Numbered from the stretch's first letter, positions 34,152 to 45,253 are shown. The stretch: 64,000 bases of DNA from Rhizopus sp. PT2906 (GCA_025529335.1 JAMYHX010000002.1:62001-126000), one strand, 5' to 3'. Notes: generated from the letters alone by a model not told the origin. Translations and numbers: made by a program.

Positions 34152-35495
34152 ATGCAGAGTTCTTCATTTAAAATGTCATTGCATAGATTCTTCAGACCTA
34201 ACCTTGTATCGCGTCTGAATGTGCAACCACGAGTTTCAGTAAGCTCATCACTATTTCAGCGTTCTCGTTATGCAACCAGACAACGACCAGCACCACCACC
34301 ACCACCTGGCCAAACCAGAACTATACACATTCACCCCTTACCCTTAGCACTTATGGGCTTTGCTGTAGTATGTCTTGGAGTTGGACTCTATAACCATTTC
34401 ACTTCCGATGTTCAAAAGTACCCAGCCACTATTCGTCAGTCTCTTCGAAAGGCGCTTTATTATCAGCAAGACAAAGATCTAAATCTGGCACTAAAGTACT
34501 TTGATGAAGCACTCACTCAAGCACTTGAATCACCAGAACTAGAAAAGAATGGTGCGCCTTTAACTGGTATTATGATACAGCTTGGCACGCTTCAAGAACG
34601 TATGGGCAAGCTAGCGGACGCTCGACGCACCTTGACACTTGCCCTACGCCACCTGTTGGGTTTGGAAAATGATGCGTCCAAGAAACTGCCCAGTGACGCT
34701 GTTTTTGAAGTCGATCTGAATAGCCTTCCTTCAATTGAGCAGAGGAAGGCAGTAGGTATTGCCCAAAAGCTAGGAGATATCACATCAGCTATGAAAATGG
34801 ATCAAGAGGCAGAAAAGTGGTACACATGGTCAGTAGAGCACTTGCTCACAGTATCTTCAAAACCAATCTCAGAGTATGGCGATACGGATCAAGTCATCTT
34901 TGATGCAGAACATATGCCTTCTTGGTTGACCAAGACAGACGTTGGTGCTGCTCTTGAAGCATTGGGAACCTTTTACGCGTCAAGAAACAAACCAAGGTAG
35001 GGTCATAAAGCAGTGAAAGAAAAGTAAATCTGATATACCTTAGTTTGGCGATCCATCTCTATATGCGAGCACTCACTTTAAGTGGACTACATTCTTGCCA
35101 GTCAGCGGTTTTAATGAATAATCTAGCAGAGGCTTATGCCAGCATGGGTCAATATGAAGAAGCCAAAGTGTGGGGGCAGAAAGGTTTAGATATCGCACAG
35201 AATCCAAATACAAAAAAGTTAGAGAAAGATGGCAAGGTGTGTGATTACACATGTGGTATCCTACTCTTCAACATGGGTATGCTTTTTGAGGTAAGTACAC
35301 CCTTTTCTTTGCAAGAGGCTATAGATTGCTTATATAAAATATTAGCAAACCAAAGATAAGGCAAAAGCTATTCACTTTTATAACAGTGCCCGTAATCATG
35401 GACGTGAACATAAACAGGCGGAATGCATATTAGAAGCAGATCGCGCAATAAGACGCATCGAATTCGAGTCACAACGAGACAACACTTCGTTATAG
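34152..35495 (+). CDS. mitochondrial membrane TPR protein, Mgr3-like
   Basis: Three exons (34152-34996, 35044-35290, 35346-35495) give 413 aa. The N-terminus is Arg/Ser-rich with no acidic residues (SLHRFFRPNLVSRLNVQP), typical of a matrix presequence. A Pro run follows (PAPPPPPGQ), then one membrane span (LALMGFAVVCLGVGLYNHF). The rest is TPR-like: LRKALYYQQDKDLNLALKYF, LGTLQERMGKLADARRTL, LMNNLAEAYASMGQYEEAK and NMGMLFEQTKDKAKAIHFY. The layout (presequence, single span, TPRs facing the intermembrane space) matches Mgr3-type adaptors of the i-AAA protease Yme1. That function is inferred from layout, not from a diagnostic motif. I use the first true ATG; MSLHRFF at 34173 is an alternative. 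Confidence 0.75.
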
Positions 35496-35634
35496 ACGAG
35501 CTGTAATCAAAGTCTATATATGCAAATAAATATCCTTGCTTATACTAAAACAATATATACTTTTAGTCATATATACATTTGACATCTAAATGACATCCTT
35601 AGAAAAAGATATTCACACATCTTGTTTGAGACTT

Positions 35635-35679
<45 letters not shown>

Positions 35680-35759
35680 TGCCTATATAGCTCGTATAGA
35701 ATATTTAATAAGCACTGCTTCTTTGGATATAGCTTTTACTGCCACACGTAAAAGACCTC
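35496..35759. other. convergent 3' region with AT microsatellite
   Basis: Tail-to-tail gap between the TPR gene and the minus-strand hypothetical gene. Apart from the microsatellite it shows nothing notable. Confidence 0.4.
35640..35676. repeat. (AT)n microsatellite
   Basis: About 18 uninterrupted AT units in the convergent gap. Confidence 0.9.
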
Positions 35760-36779
35760 CTATTGCTTGTACTTGACTTCAAGATGCTTGGAAAAGAAAG
35801 CCGTATCTTCAGCGTCAACCTGGTTCATGAAGTTCAAGATAGAAGTTTCATGCACCATGTCAACTTCTTCTGTCGAAACGGAGAAAGCTTCACCCAATAG
35901 AGCTTTGCCTTTCCAACCAGCCATTCGCGAAACCAGGTCATGATCTATCTTGCTTGGGAGACTAGACATTGCTTTACTTTCCATAATACCATAAGCAGGA
36001 GCAATACCAAAGTCGAAACCGGTAACGAAAGGTGAATAGTAATTTATCTTTTTAGGTAATTCGAGTTCAGGCATGAAAGGCGATTCAAGATTGGAATCAG
36101 CGCCACTGTCATGGTCACTAAATAGTGGAAAATCCTCCTGTCCTAATTGAGACTGATCGGAGAAGAGCGACATAGGAGAAGCCACAATTCTTGGAGAAGA
36201 CGCCTTATCGCCCTCGCTATCTCTTGCGTCTCTATTTGAGAAGGAACGAAGAACAGTTTCAATATGAATAGGCAAAGACTTTTGACTAATTACAGTCTCT
36301 TGTTTATCATTCTCGGAAGCGACATTATCTACCATAAAGTGCTGATGATTTGATCCGCTGCTACCTGAGCTTGAATCATTAACGTTGCTTGATTTCCGTG
36401 CTACCAATGGCAAGTGTATTTGATCGCGATGACGGTATCTACGTCCAATTTTCTTGCTCTCTTTTTTTTTACCAGGAGTATATTCTCTTCGACTGATAGC
36501 CTTAGTATCAGAGATTGAAGGATAAGCAGCCATTGTGCTGTATATCCTGCACCATTGGAGTATCAACAGTGTATTCTAGAATAAATTTAGATTATCTTTT
36601 TCAGTGAAATCATGCACACTCCCTCCTGTATCCCTATGGCCCGGATACTCTCCTTTCCCGTGAGTTCTCCCCCCAACTGGATAAAGGCTTACCATGATAA
36701 AGTAATACAAGACTGCAAACAAAGCACAGAAGGAATAGAGCAGAATATTTCTGACCCGAGTATTTGAATTACGAAACAT
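35760..36779 (-). CDS. hypothetical single-pass membrane protein
   Basis: Two exons (36779-36693 and 36575-35760) give 300 aa. The first 29 residues (MFRNSNTRVRNILLYSFCAL...) have a basic start followed by one hydrophobic segment, a type II anchor or uncleaved signal. The body is basic near the anchor (KKKESKKIGRRYRHRD), then Ser/Asp-rich and likely disordered. It ends with a more ordered C-terminal block (MAGWKGKALLGEAFSVSTEE) and VHETSILNFMNQVDAED. No known domain is recognised. The intron (117 nt) is longer than its neighbours. An AG-rich tract lies upstream of the start. Confidence 0.6.
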
Positions 36780-37231
36780 TGCTTGTAGCTATTTAGAAAT
36801 CGAATATGATGCACAGGAACAAAGTAGAAAAAAGGAAGAGTGTAAAAAACAAGAAAGAGAGAGAGAAAGAAAAGAGAAAAAGATTTTTGGTAAAAGAAAC
36901 ACATATTTATACAAGTATATAAACTAATCTCTGCTTCCTGCTTCTGTCTTATCCTTTACACCTTTTGTGTTTTGCTTTGTCTCCGAGCAGTACAATTTTG
37001 AAAGGCGAGTTCCATTTATGGTTAATTGGCATTATTATGTATAGTCAAGACAAAGGGGACAAGTGTAAGCTTTTTATTACCACATTGAGGTTCTTTCATG
37101 GTAGCTTTTTGTCTTTTATGCAATTCAGTAATAATTCTGATAAAACAGAAAATTCCTTCCAATACAAATATTTTACAGCTGTTTTTAATTTTATTAAGAA
37201 AAATATATCAATGAGTTTGCGTTGAAATATG
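36780..37231. other. intergenic region between two minus-strand genes
   Basis: It contains the GA-rich upstream tract (about 36830-36880) and an 86-codon plus-strand ORF (36965) without domain support. Confidence 0.4.
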
Positions 37232-38202
37232 TTAGATTGAAAATGAATAGAATGATTCATCAGCGCCCAATAAGTCTAAACGAAACAAAAATTAGGTTTC
37301 TCTTTGTAAGCTCTTTAGCAACACGTTTACTTACCTGATAGTTCTTGATCTGTGATTATACTAAAACTGTCTTGATGATAATGATTAAATACGGTTCCTC
37401 TGATGTCAGCACATGTATGATGTTGAAGCCAATTGGTTATAAAATCGTTTTCTTGTTCGATGCCAAATGAAAGGTTTTTCGTAAGCATGCCAGAACCAAT
37501 TTGTAGTAGAGGCACTTCATCACACTTTACTTTTTTCTCTTCTTTTAATATAGCTGTAGTACCCACATGATTATCACTATTACTGCAGTTACTCACTGTA
37601 CTGTCATTACTACAGCTACTGCTATTGCAATTTTGGTCATCATTGCTGTTACAGGCAGTGGCGGTAATGATCGGCAAAGTAGCCATGCTTTCTATTTGAA
37701 CACTTGTTTTATTGTATGATGCTTCTTGTTTGGATTTCATGCTAATTAACTGTTGATGTGGGTTAAATACTTTATCATAAATGAATAAATCATGAGGTTT
37801 GTTTGACTGAATGAGTGCTTCCATTAGATTATATGTAACACGAATCATATTATCTTTTAACCGCTGGCTAATCAACTGAATATTCTCGTCATCATATTGT
37901 TCTTTATTTCCTTGGGAATAAACAGCTGGAGGATTACTACAGTCATCTTTACTATTCCTGCTTTCGGTTGAAGGTTCCTGAATCTGCTTTGATTTCCTCT
38001 TCCTATGATCATTGCACTCCAAGGACACTGATTTTCTTTTTCGCTTGTTTATATAATTGCTACTGATACAATGTTTTTCTAACAACTTTGCAGAACTACC
38101 ATAATGCATAGGTCTCACGTTTTCTTTATCACTAGCGCTGCAATGAATAATTAGTACCAGTGTTTGTACTATGCTCTCATGGCAACATTACATCTTTATC
38201 AT
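37232..38202 (-). CDS. hypothetical basic, Ser/Asn-rich protein
   Basis: Three exons on the minus strand (38202-38192, 38137-37335, 37275-37232) give 285 aa. The first exon is only 11 nt (MIKI). It is required because the long frame has no ATG before MHYG and sits behind a CAG acceptor. A GTAAGT donor at 37334 adds a short last exon ending DESFYSFSI. The sequence has basic clusters (NKRKRKSVSLECNDHRKRKS) that look like nuclear signals, a helix (LISQRLKDNMIRVTYNLMEA), and a Ser/Asn/Cys-rich low-complexity stretch (QNCNSSSCSNDSTVSNCSNS). It could be a nuclear protein; no family is recognised. Confidence 0.5.
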
Positions 38203-40111
38203 GGTATAAATGAAATATGAATATATGGAGTTTTTCGGTGGATATGAATAGACAAACAAGAGACAAATATGAGAAGAAGAAAAAAAAATAAACCTTTTTA
38301 TTTTAGTTTCTCGAAGGGGAAATGAGATTCAAAAAAACAATCCCAGCATTGTCAACTAAAGAAAGGTAAATTAAACGCCCCTCAATCCTACTCTAAGCCT
38401 ATGCATTACTATCGAGTCTATGTAGTACGAGCCCATCAACAAATTGCGCAGTCATTCTTTTTCATATAATAAGATACATGTCATATAAAGAACTAAGGTG
38501 ATGTAAAATCTGCCTATGATACAATCAATAGCAGAAAGAGGTAGCTGTCGTGATGTAATGGGATAAAAGCTAAATGCTATTAATTAATCAGTACAGACAA
38601 TTTCCGTTATTCATATGGGTACAATGATGAAGCAGCTATATGCAAATCTAAGCTGATCAAAATCTCAATAGACGGATGGTCTGAAATGGTTACTATTTTA
38701 TAGAATAAAACAAGAACTACATATATCATTCGTTCTCTCTCTTCTATTTGTATATTTATGTTCTACTTATTAAGCTATAGAATAGTGTGATACCCAAATA
38801 AACAAATAAAGTAGCTTAAAGTATAAGTAACAATCACGTAACCTTTAATAGAGCTGCAGGTTATGTCATTTCATTGTCTGTTTATGCTGCTTCATAAGAT
38901 TATTCAATAACCTTTATCCTTTTTGATAGTCTACTAATAACTAATGCAATGTATCTTTTTCTATTACTATTTACCGAAAAGTCATTTGGACAAGTTAGGT
39001 TATTGGGCTATGTTTAGCAGGTTGTTTATTAGGTATGCTGTGCGTTCTACTATACCCAAACTATTATAATGATTTACCTCCCTGAACATATCACATAGAC
39101 AAATAACAAAAGATGTATCTCTTTATTCCTTTGTTTTTGTGTCGCTGGAAGCTGGGCAACGGGGCAAGAATGGGACATCGGACAGACGGGGTGACGAAAA
39201 GCAACTTTGTAGCCAGGCAAAATCGTCAATAGCCATCATATTCATCTTCTCGATAGATGGTGACTAAGGATTAACGGCTGATCTGCTTGTTGATCCATGC
39301 AAGTGTCAGGCAATGATGCACTTTGTTCTATTAGACTGTTGATGCATTGTTGGTGCGCTGGTAAATAGTTTATAGTTATTTAACCAGAGCATCAATATGA
39401 CTGCATAAATGCAACCATTTAGATTACAGAAACAGCTTAGTCTTACCAACGTTCCTTTTTGAGTATGTTTAGAGAACGGCAGCGGCCTTGTTTGCAAATC
39501 CTGCTCAATGGCATCAGATTCTTGGAAGAACACTTATTATTTCTACGTCCTCTAATGCGTGGATTTTTTCATTGTGGAGATTATTGATCCAATAAATGTC
39601 ATTCAAAAATTAAACAGTTTGAAAAGAAAAAGATCTGAGTTTTATAGGAGAGGTTTAATGTGGCCGCTGAGTGTGATTATAATTCTTTTTCTTGTTCTCG
39701 TTTCATGCATAATCTATGTCTGCGATGCCGTCATAGGAATGCCCTGCTTTTCTAAGGTAATCAGTACTCCAATACTTTCTCTCTTCGCATGGCTGATAAG
39801 GACCATGTTCTTTTGTTGATACTGCAAATGTGTTCTTTTCATCCTGTTCACCCGAGTTAAACCCAGCTGAGTAATTGTGGGCAATTGTCAAAAGGAATTG
39901 AAAAGGACCTGTTTGTAAAAAGGAGAAACTCTATCGATAAGAGTAGCTATACAATAACGTAAGTATCAATCATTTAGAGGAATCCATGTGGTCTCTTGAT
40001 TTGATCCACATTTGTCCCTGACCACAAAGGTTTCAAAATAAAATGAAATTATGGACCTATTACTTTCTTTCTTTCCTTCTCTTTTTAAGCAACTTTGATA
40101 ACAATATTGAC
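38203..40111. other. intergenic region left of the Fanzor gene
   Basis: 1.9 kb without a supportable complete gene. A 54-codon open stretch on the minus strand (about 39864-39703, AGFNSGEQDEKNTFAVST...) follows a plausible CAG acceptor and looks coding-like, but I found no partner exons. If Fanzor sits in a larger element, its left end should lie here. I saw no clear terminal repeat. Confidence 0.4.
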
Positions 40112-42728
40112 ATGTTTAAACACATTATTCAAAAGAAGAAAGAACAAACTATTAATAAACGAAAGTCGATAGAAAATAAAGATGACGCGTTTAAAGGTGA
40201 ACCTCATATAATGCATATGATACTTGCAAAATACTCACTTATATATTGATATCTAATCTATAGACATGGTTTGTAAAGACTGTCAGGAGACTGGACACGC
40301 CAACAAAAGTTACTATAAATGCAAGTATTATAAAGAAGCTTCTGCAGACGATGGTAATTCATTATTATATGTCATAAACTAATATTCGAAAGTTAACATA
40401 TATACATCTCTTATTAAAGTTGGAACGTCCGCTGGAAGAAAACGAAAACAAAGCTCAGGCGTGAAGCAAGAAAAACAAAAAGCCAAAAGACAAAAAACGG
40501 CAGCAAGCTCTTCATCGGTTATTTGCACTAGCTGTAAACAAACTGGCCACAAATCATCGCGCTCTCCAGATTGCCCTAATCATATGTTGTCAAAAAACGA
40601 GGTTTTTAGTCGAATTCTGGGACAACAATTTAAAACATTCACAAGAAAGTTACCGTTTGATCAATGTGTCTACAGCTCCTATCAGAGTGCCTTGAAGTCT
40701 AGGATCGTCTCTGCATGTGAAGACACGCGCCAAGTAGTTTTCAGAGCTCAACTTTTTATCAACCAGTACACATTGAACTTAAAAGTCCATTCGAATCATA
40801 TCTTTAAACAAAATTTTTGGTATTCAATATGTCAATTAGTTATGGATAAGCGGGCCACAAACAGTGCTGCACTTCCAGAAGGCTTACTTGAAAACTGGAA
40901 TTTGTTTAGACAAAGTCATAGAAGCATCATATATACCAAAAATATTGCGAGTGGAACTAGCCAATGCCTTTCAGAAGCATGTGTTCAACTAGCAACTGCA
41001 TATACAAACTCCATAGTCGAGAACTTTGAAGCAAGATTGCTTAAATATCTTCCGTATCTTATTCAAAACACTTTTGTGGTAAGTTCCATTTTTTATATGA
41101 AATATTCTACTAGAATATGTAAATAATTCGTGATATATAGTCAATGACGTACCAAGACGTGAAGAAAATAGCCTATGACTATTGCTATCAATCTGTATGC
41201 AAAGGAGAACCTAAATGGCCGCAAGGTGCTACTTTCACTCAAGAAACAAAAACAACAGTTGATGAGGTTTGCCTGCCATTACAGCAGCTTATAACCAAAC
41301 AAGTAACACTAAAGGAACTCTCTGCATCTCCAAGTACTTTTTTGCCTTGTATCCTGTACATCTTATCAAAATATGAAGCAGAGCATAAAGACAATCACGC
41401 TTATGATGTTAGGAGACTGCCTCTGCCTAGGCTTTTTGCTGCTTTACCAAGTCCATCGCTGCATTGGAGATTTGTCAACATCAGTGCAAATTCTTTATCT
41501 GCCTTTGTGAAAGAAGCTTTACCGCGGGACTATAGCGATCAACTGCGAATGTTTTATAGAGTCTTTAATTACAAAAAGCTAAGAATCAATAGGTAAAATC
41601 TCGTCTTCAGATTGCTTACATGTACAATACTCAGTAACCTCTTTTTGTTTATTGGAATAGCATTGACGCTTTGCTTCCAAGTCAGAACAACAAGATCATG
41701 TTTGCAAATACGGTCAAGACTGACGGATTTTCTGTTGATTTTGTATTCAACAAGAGAACGACAAAAAATACCTCTTTAGCAGCAAACATTGATCTAGAGT
41801 TTGAAGACTTTGACTTGGAAGAAGCACAACAAACATACCTGCCCATGTTTCTTGATCCTGGGAGAAAGAGTGTATTCACTGCTGCAGTTGGCTTCGATAA
41901 AGCCAAACACCAAATAAGGCGCTGCTCAACAGCAGAGTATTATCACATGACGGGGTCAACAAAATACATGAAAAAGCTGGAAAAACTAAAGGCTGAAAAG
42001 GGCATAAAAGAAATTGAAAGCAATATACCCTCTGCTAAAACAGCTGAATGTGCTGCTTATCTCTTCTATGTTGAATACATTCTTAACAATGTTGGTGCCT
42101 TATTCGCTTTTTATGATTACAAAACGGCAAAGGATCGTTTCTTTATGTATCAAGGCAGACAAAGAGCAGCAGAAGAAATGGTAAACTTGCTTGTGCATGG
42201 AGGGGCCAAGTATGACAAGAATAAGAGAAAGAAGAGAAATAGGAAGAAAAAAAGAAGCAAGAAGAAGAAATTGACGGCAAATTTAGAAGAGCAGAAGAGC
42301 CAAGTTGCCAAGAATAGGTTTGTAATCAATTTTAACTTTGACAATCAAGTCTTATCTAATTATTGTTTTAAAGAAGTCAGAAGTGGAAGCCCGCAAAGTT
42401 TCATATGGAAAAAGAGAAGGTGCCCCTTGTTGTCTTTGGTGCGGGAATGTTTGGCAAAGACGTGATGAAGCTGAAGGGAAACAGGTACGGTGTTACTGGC
42501 GTTTTTTGGCGGGCATTGAAAAGAAGAGAGGCAGCTGGAGACCTCATCGCTATTACAATTGATGAATACAAAACTTCAAAAGTTTGTAATGCTTGTAATA
42601 ACGATTCTCTTGCAAGAATGTCGGGATTGAAAGGCTGTAGTGTCCTGGTGTGCAATACATGCAAGACGTTATGGCAACGAGATGTTAACGCTTGCAAGAA
42701 TATGTTGTCCATTTCTCTTTCGATTTGA
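40112..42728 (+). CDS. Fanzor: eukaryotic TnpB-like RNA-guided nuclease, apparently intact
   Basis: Six exons (40112-40196, 40264-40353, 40420-41078, 41141-41592, 41661-42317, 42374-42728) give 765 aa with no stop or frameshift. The N-terminus is basic and carries two CCHC-like zinc knuckles (CKDCQETGHANKSYYKC and CTSCKQTGHKSSRSPDC). The middle has the family-typical KTDGFSVDFVF before RuvC-I, whose Asp lies in MFLDPGRKSVFTAAVG. A Lys-rich linker follows, then VPLVVFGAGMFGKD and TGVFWRALKRREA. ITIDEYKTSKVCNAC carries the alternative Glu typical of Fanzors and the first CxxC. VLVCNTCKTLWQRDVNACKN holds the second CxxC and the RuvC-III Asp. By family it should be a guide-RNA-directed DNA nuclease tied to transposon spread. 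Known Fanzors exist in Mucorales. The 3' flank carries a conserved hairpin motif (listed separately). Confidence 0.88.
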
Positions 42729-42769
42729 GATGGAAGAGGTCGACCTTCCAAGTTTCGAGGAAATTAAAT

Positions 42770-42825
42770 GTTGTATAAAATCGCCGTAATGAACACGGTT
42801 TCCCTTTTGGGATAAAGATTATTAC
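42770..42825 (+). ncRNA. candidate Fanzor guide-RNA (fRNA) scaffold
   Basis: Located 42-97 bp after the Fanzor stop. Shared with the 3' flank of the second Fanzor copy are TAAAATCGCCGT (TAAATCGCCGT there) and GAACACGGTT. Hairpin 1 pairs CCGT (42784-42787) with ACGG (42795-42798). Hairpin 2 pairs TCCC (42801-42804) with GGGA (42809-42812) around TTTT. Omega/fRNAs normally lie at this position, overlapping or just past the nuclease ORF. A transposon right end with DNA hairpins would look similar. Extent and strand are inferred. Confidence 0.5.
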
Positions 42826-43554
42826 AGGTAAAGAAGATGTCTGATAATTTTACTTGATCCAAAAACTTTGATTTTTACTAAATTTTTGTATAGTAGAAAT
42901 ACTAGTATTCCACTTATTATAATGATTCATTTCACAATACATACCAGTTTTCTTAGTTTTGCTACTGCGACATCTGAATTAAAAGACGATGCTATGTACT
43001 TCTTTTGCTAATGTAAGGGTAACTGCATGAATTTTTTTTGAATACGGCATGTACAGACCAAGAATTGTTGGTAGACACTTACAAATGGATCATGAATTAT
43101 CATAATGTAAGGAATGACATGTTCGTTGGACAGCCATTGTTTTTTTTTTTTTTTTTCTATAAAAGCGTGAACTTTATTTAACTAATTGAGCAACCCTTAT
43201 AGGATTCAAGCGGATGATCACCTTCTCACAAATGACAAAGTAGATAAAAAGATACGATTAATCTAATTCAAAAAAAGACTAGCCACATATTATACCAATC
43301 ACACAATGTCAGTAATATTTCCAGAGAGTAGCAAAGTTTACAACCAGAGAAATTCAGTATCTACATAATCACCTCCGGCTGCTTAATGAGAACAATGAAG
43401 CCATTACCAACCAAATGTCATCGTCCTTTTTTGCAGGCAAGTGCACAGAAACAGAGCACGTGACAACCACATGAAATGCACGTGAGAATCACGTGAAATG
43501 CACAAAATTTTTAGATTTGACTATATATTTTTTATTTATAATAAAAATATATGA
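42826..43554. other. intergenic region between Fanzor and tRNA-Arg
   Basis: It contains a 17-base T run (43139-43156) and the E-box cluster at 43457-43495. No gene is supported. Confidence 0.45.
43457..43495. promoter_or_regulatory. cluster of three CACGTG E-boxes
   Basis: CACGTG occurs at 43457, 43479 and 43490, with a CACATG at about 43468. The last three lie in an imperfect repeat (CACATGAAATGCAC then CACGTGAAATGCAC). It is 60-100 bp upstream of tRNA-Arg. Chance expectation for three perfect copies in 39 bp is very low. Confidence 0.5.
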
Positions 43555-43626
43555 GGGGCTATGGCCCAATGGATAAGGCGTCTGACTACGAATCAGGAGA
43601 TTCCAGGTTCGACCCCTGGTAGCCTC
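43555..43626 (+). tRNA. tRNA-Arg (anticodon ACG)
   Basis: A 72-nt cloverleaf without an intron. Acceptor GGGGCTA pairs with TAGCCTC (one G-U). The D arm lies in TGGCCCAATGGATAAGGCG. The anticodon loop is CTACGAA with ACG at 43588-43590. The T arm is CCAGGTTCGACCCCTGG, including the B-box GGTTCGACC. A T-rich Pol III terminator (ATTATTTTTTA) follows within 20 bp. Confidence 0.95.
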
Positions 43627-44103
43627 ACATCATTATTTTTTACCCCTCGTAGTCGGAGTTTTAAAACAACGAATAGGATGCCCGCGTTTAATCTCTGCGT
43701 TGTGATGAATACAAGTAACCAAGGTAACGGAAAAGTTAGACCCGATCAAACCGGATTTGGTCAAGATAGCTACCTTTGTCGCTAAAATGAAAAATGTCGG
43801 TCTTGTGAAAACTCTCATTTTGTTGAGAAGGCTGAAATGATAACGTTGTAACAAAAGCAGAATTGAAACTGAAGAGCTTCATGCCCCTTATGAAGTTCAA
43901 ATAAGCCAATCTCAATTATTTTAGTATTGTTACGAAGAAGATCAGGAATTTACCCCTAACAACACCTACTATAGACGCTGTCTTATAGATAGTGCTTAAA
44001 AAACACTATTCTCCGCGCAGTTCAACAGACTGTGCGATTGCTTAACTCATTATTGTTATCAATATAAATATCCCAATAACTTGAATAAATACTTGTGAAG
44101 GTC
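43627..44103. other. intergenic region
   Basis: Short ORFs only (reading out of the tRNA and the reverse strand). Nothing is supported. Confidence 0.4.
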
Positions 44104-44400
44104 TCAACGAATGACATCCACAACATACCAGGGATAATCTTCTCCATCACAAGCCACAGAAAGCTCGGTAAGAAGCTTGAGTCTGCCAGTGACATGAGTA
44201 ATATCAATTAGGATTGAATCGGGAACAGATCCTTTCAAGAATGGTCTCTCGCTGTAATTAACAAGCTGACTGAGTTGTGAATTAGAGGAAGAGGCGGTGA
44301 CAGAAGTGGTAGAAGGGTTGGTAGTAGTAGGGGAGCCTACTTCTCGACTAGAAGTCTTCACATTACCGCGAAGAATGCGAGCCCATGTTTTGTTAGAATT
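44104..44400 (-). pseudogene. fragment of an unrecognised coding sequence
   Basis: The minus-strand frame open from about 44400 to 44104 reads NKTWARILRGNVKTSSREVG, then a Ser/Thr-rich linker, then SVPDSILIDITHVTGRLKLL and TELSVACDGEDYPWYVVDVI. The composition is protein-like and the C-terminal block looks conserved, but there is no ATG in frame and no domain I can name. Its upstream end touches repeat copy B, so it may be part of the same mobile or multicopy unit. Confidence 0.35.
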
Positions 44401-44408
44401 TGTGTAAG

Positions 44409-44656
44409 GCCAACACTACATGCATCAAAAAATAGGCAAATAATCATAATTACAGGTGATTGATCAAACTGACAACATAAAATTAGAATAAATAAATATA
44501 TAACAACATTTCTTTTGTATCTCTTTCTTCTTCTTGAAAAGAAACAAAATAAGATGGTAATTTCATAAAGTCACGTTTAACTTGATGCTACATGTTCAAA
44601 AGCTTTAGGAGACATCATAGGTAGTGAGTAGAGGTAGCTTCCATAGTATTAGCCTG
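44409..44656 (+). repeat. dispersed repeat copy B (decayed copy of the 19914 gene's leader)
   Basis: Collinear with 19693-20000 with indels. The region matching exon 1 reads ACG instead of ATG and contains stops, so it is non-functional. It lies upstream of a membrane-protein-like ORF on the same strand. Confidence 0.65.
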
Positions 44657-44733
44657 TTTTTGAGCGCACCAAGTGTTTGCCCATATAATTGGTAAGTTGT
44701 TACTAAACAAAAGGTAGAAATGACAGTGTATTG

Positions 44734-45253
44734 AATGAACTCTACTTCTTAAGCCTATTTATAACGTTGTATTTAATCAAACTAAAAGCTGATGGATTGT
44801 ATTGCATGACTGAATTGGCTCATATGCAATGTCCAATGTCTTTTTCGGAAGCTCCTAGTTATCTTACAAACTTCAGCAACTTAAAAACGTTTTGCATATT
44901 TTTCAATCTTTTTGCAAATCTGAAGATACCAATGCTGATATCTCTTCTTGGCGTCGTGATTCTCTGCTTGCAACTGACGTTATGCTCATATTGAATCAAA
45001 AAAAAAAAAAAAAGATACAGTAGGATCCCGATTCTATTATAATCCTTGGTGGGCAGGTGTGGCATTCCAGAGTCGAGATTATTCCAGGACAGGATTGCCG
45101 TTGCCTCCAATCCAACCTTGGATGTGGTTACCAAACCGAAATAAGGAAGCTTTCAACATCAGAGGCGCTCCGATTGTGGACACGGTATTTGGAAACATTA
45201 CCAAGAAGATAGCCACATCCTCTGTCGTCTTTCCGACAACATTGCTATTTTAG
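44734..45253 (+). pseudogene. possible membrane-protein gene or remnant
   Basis: Two open stretches in the same direction. 44734-44994 encodes a hydrophobic segment (LFANLKIPMLISLLGVVILC). 45016-45253 encodes SRFYYNPWWAGVAFQSRDYS, RTGLPLPPIQPWMWLPN and NIRGAPIVDTVFGNITKK, followed by a stop. An A run separates them. I tried GT..AG pairs across the gap and found none that keeps frame, so the gene may be broken or have another exon. The second stretch looks coding. No family is recognised. Confidence 0.3.

Noticed and set aside
43561..43785. Protein ORF MAQWIRRLTTNQEIPGS...
   Set aside because: It is a translation of the tRNA-Arg gene and its flank.
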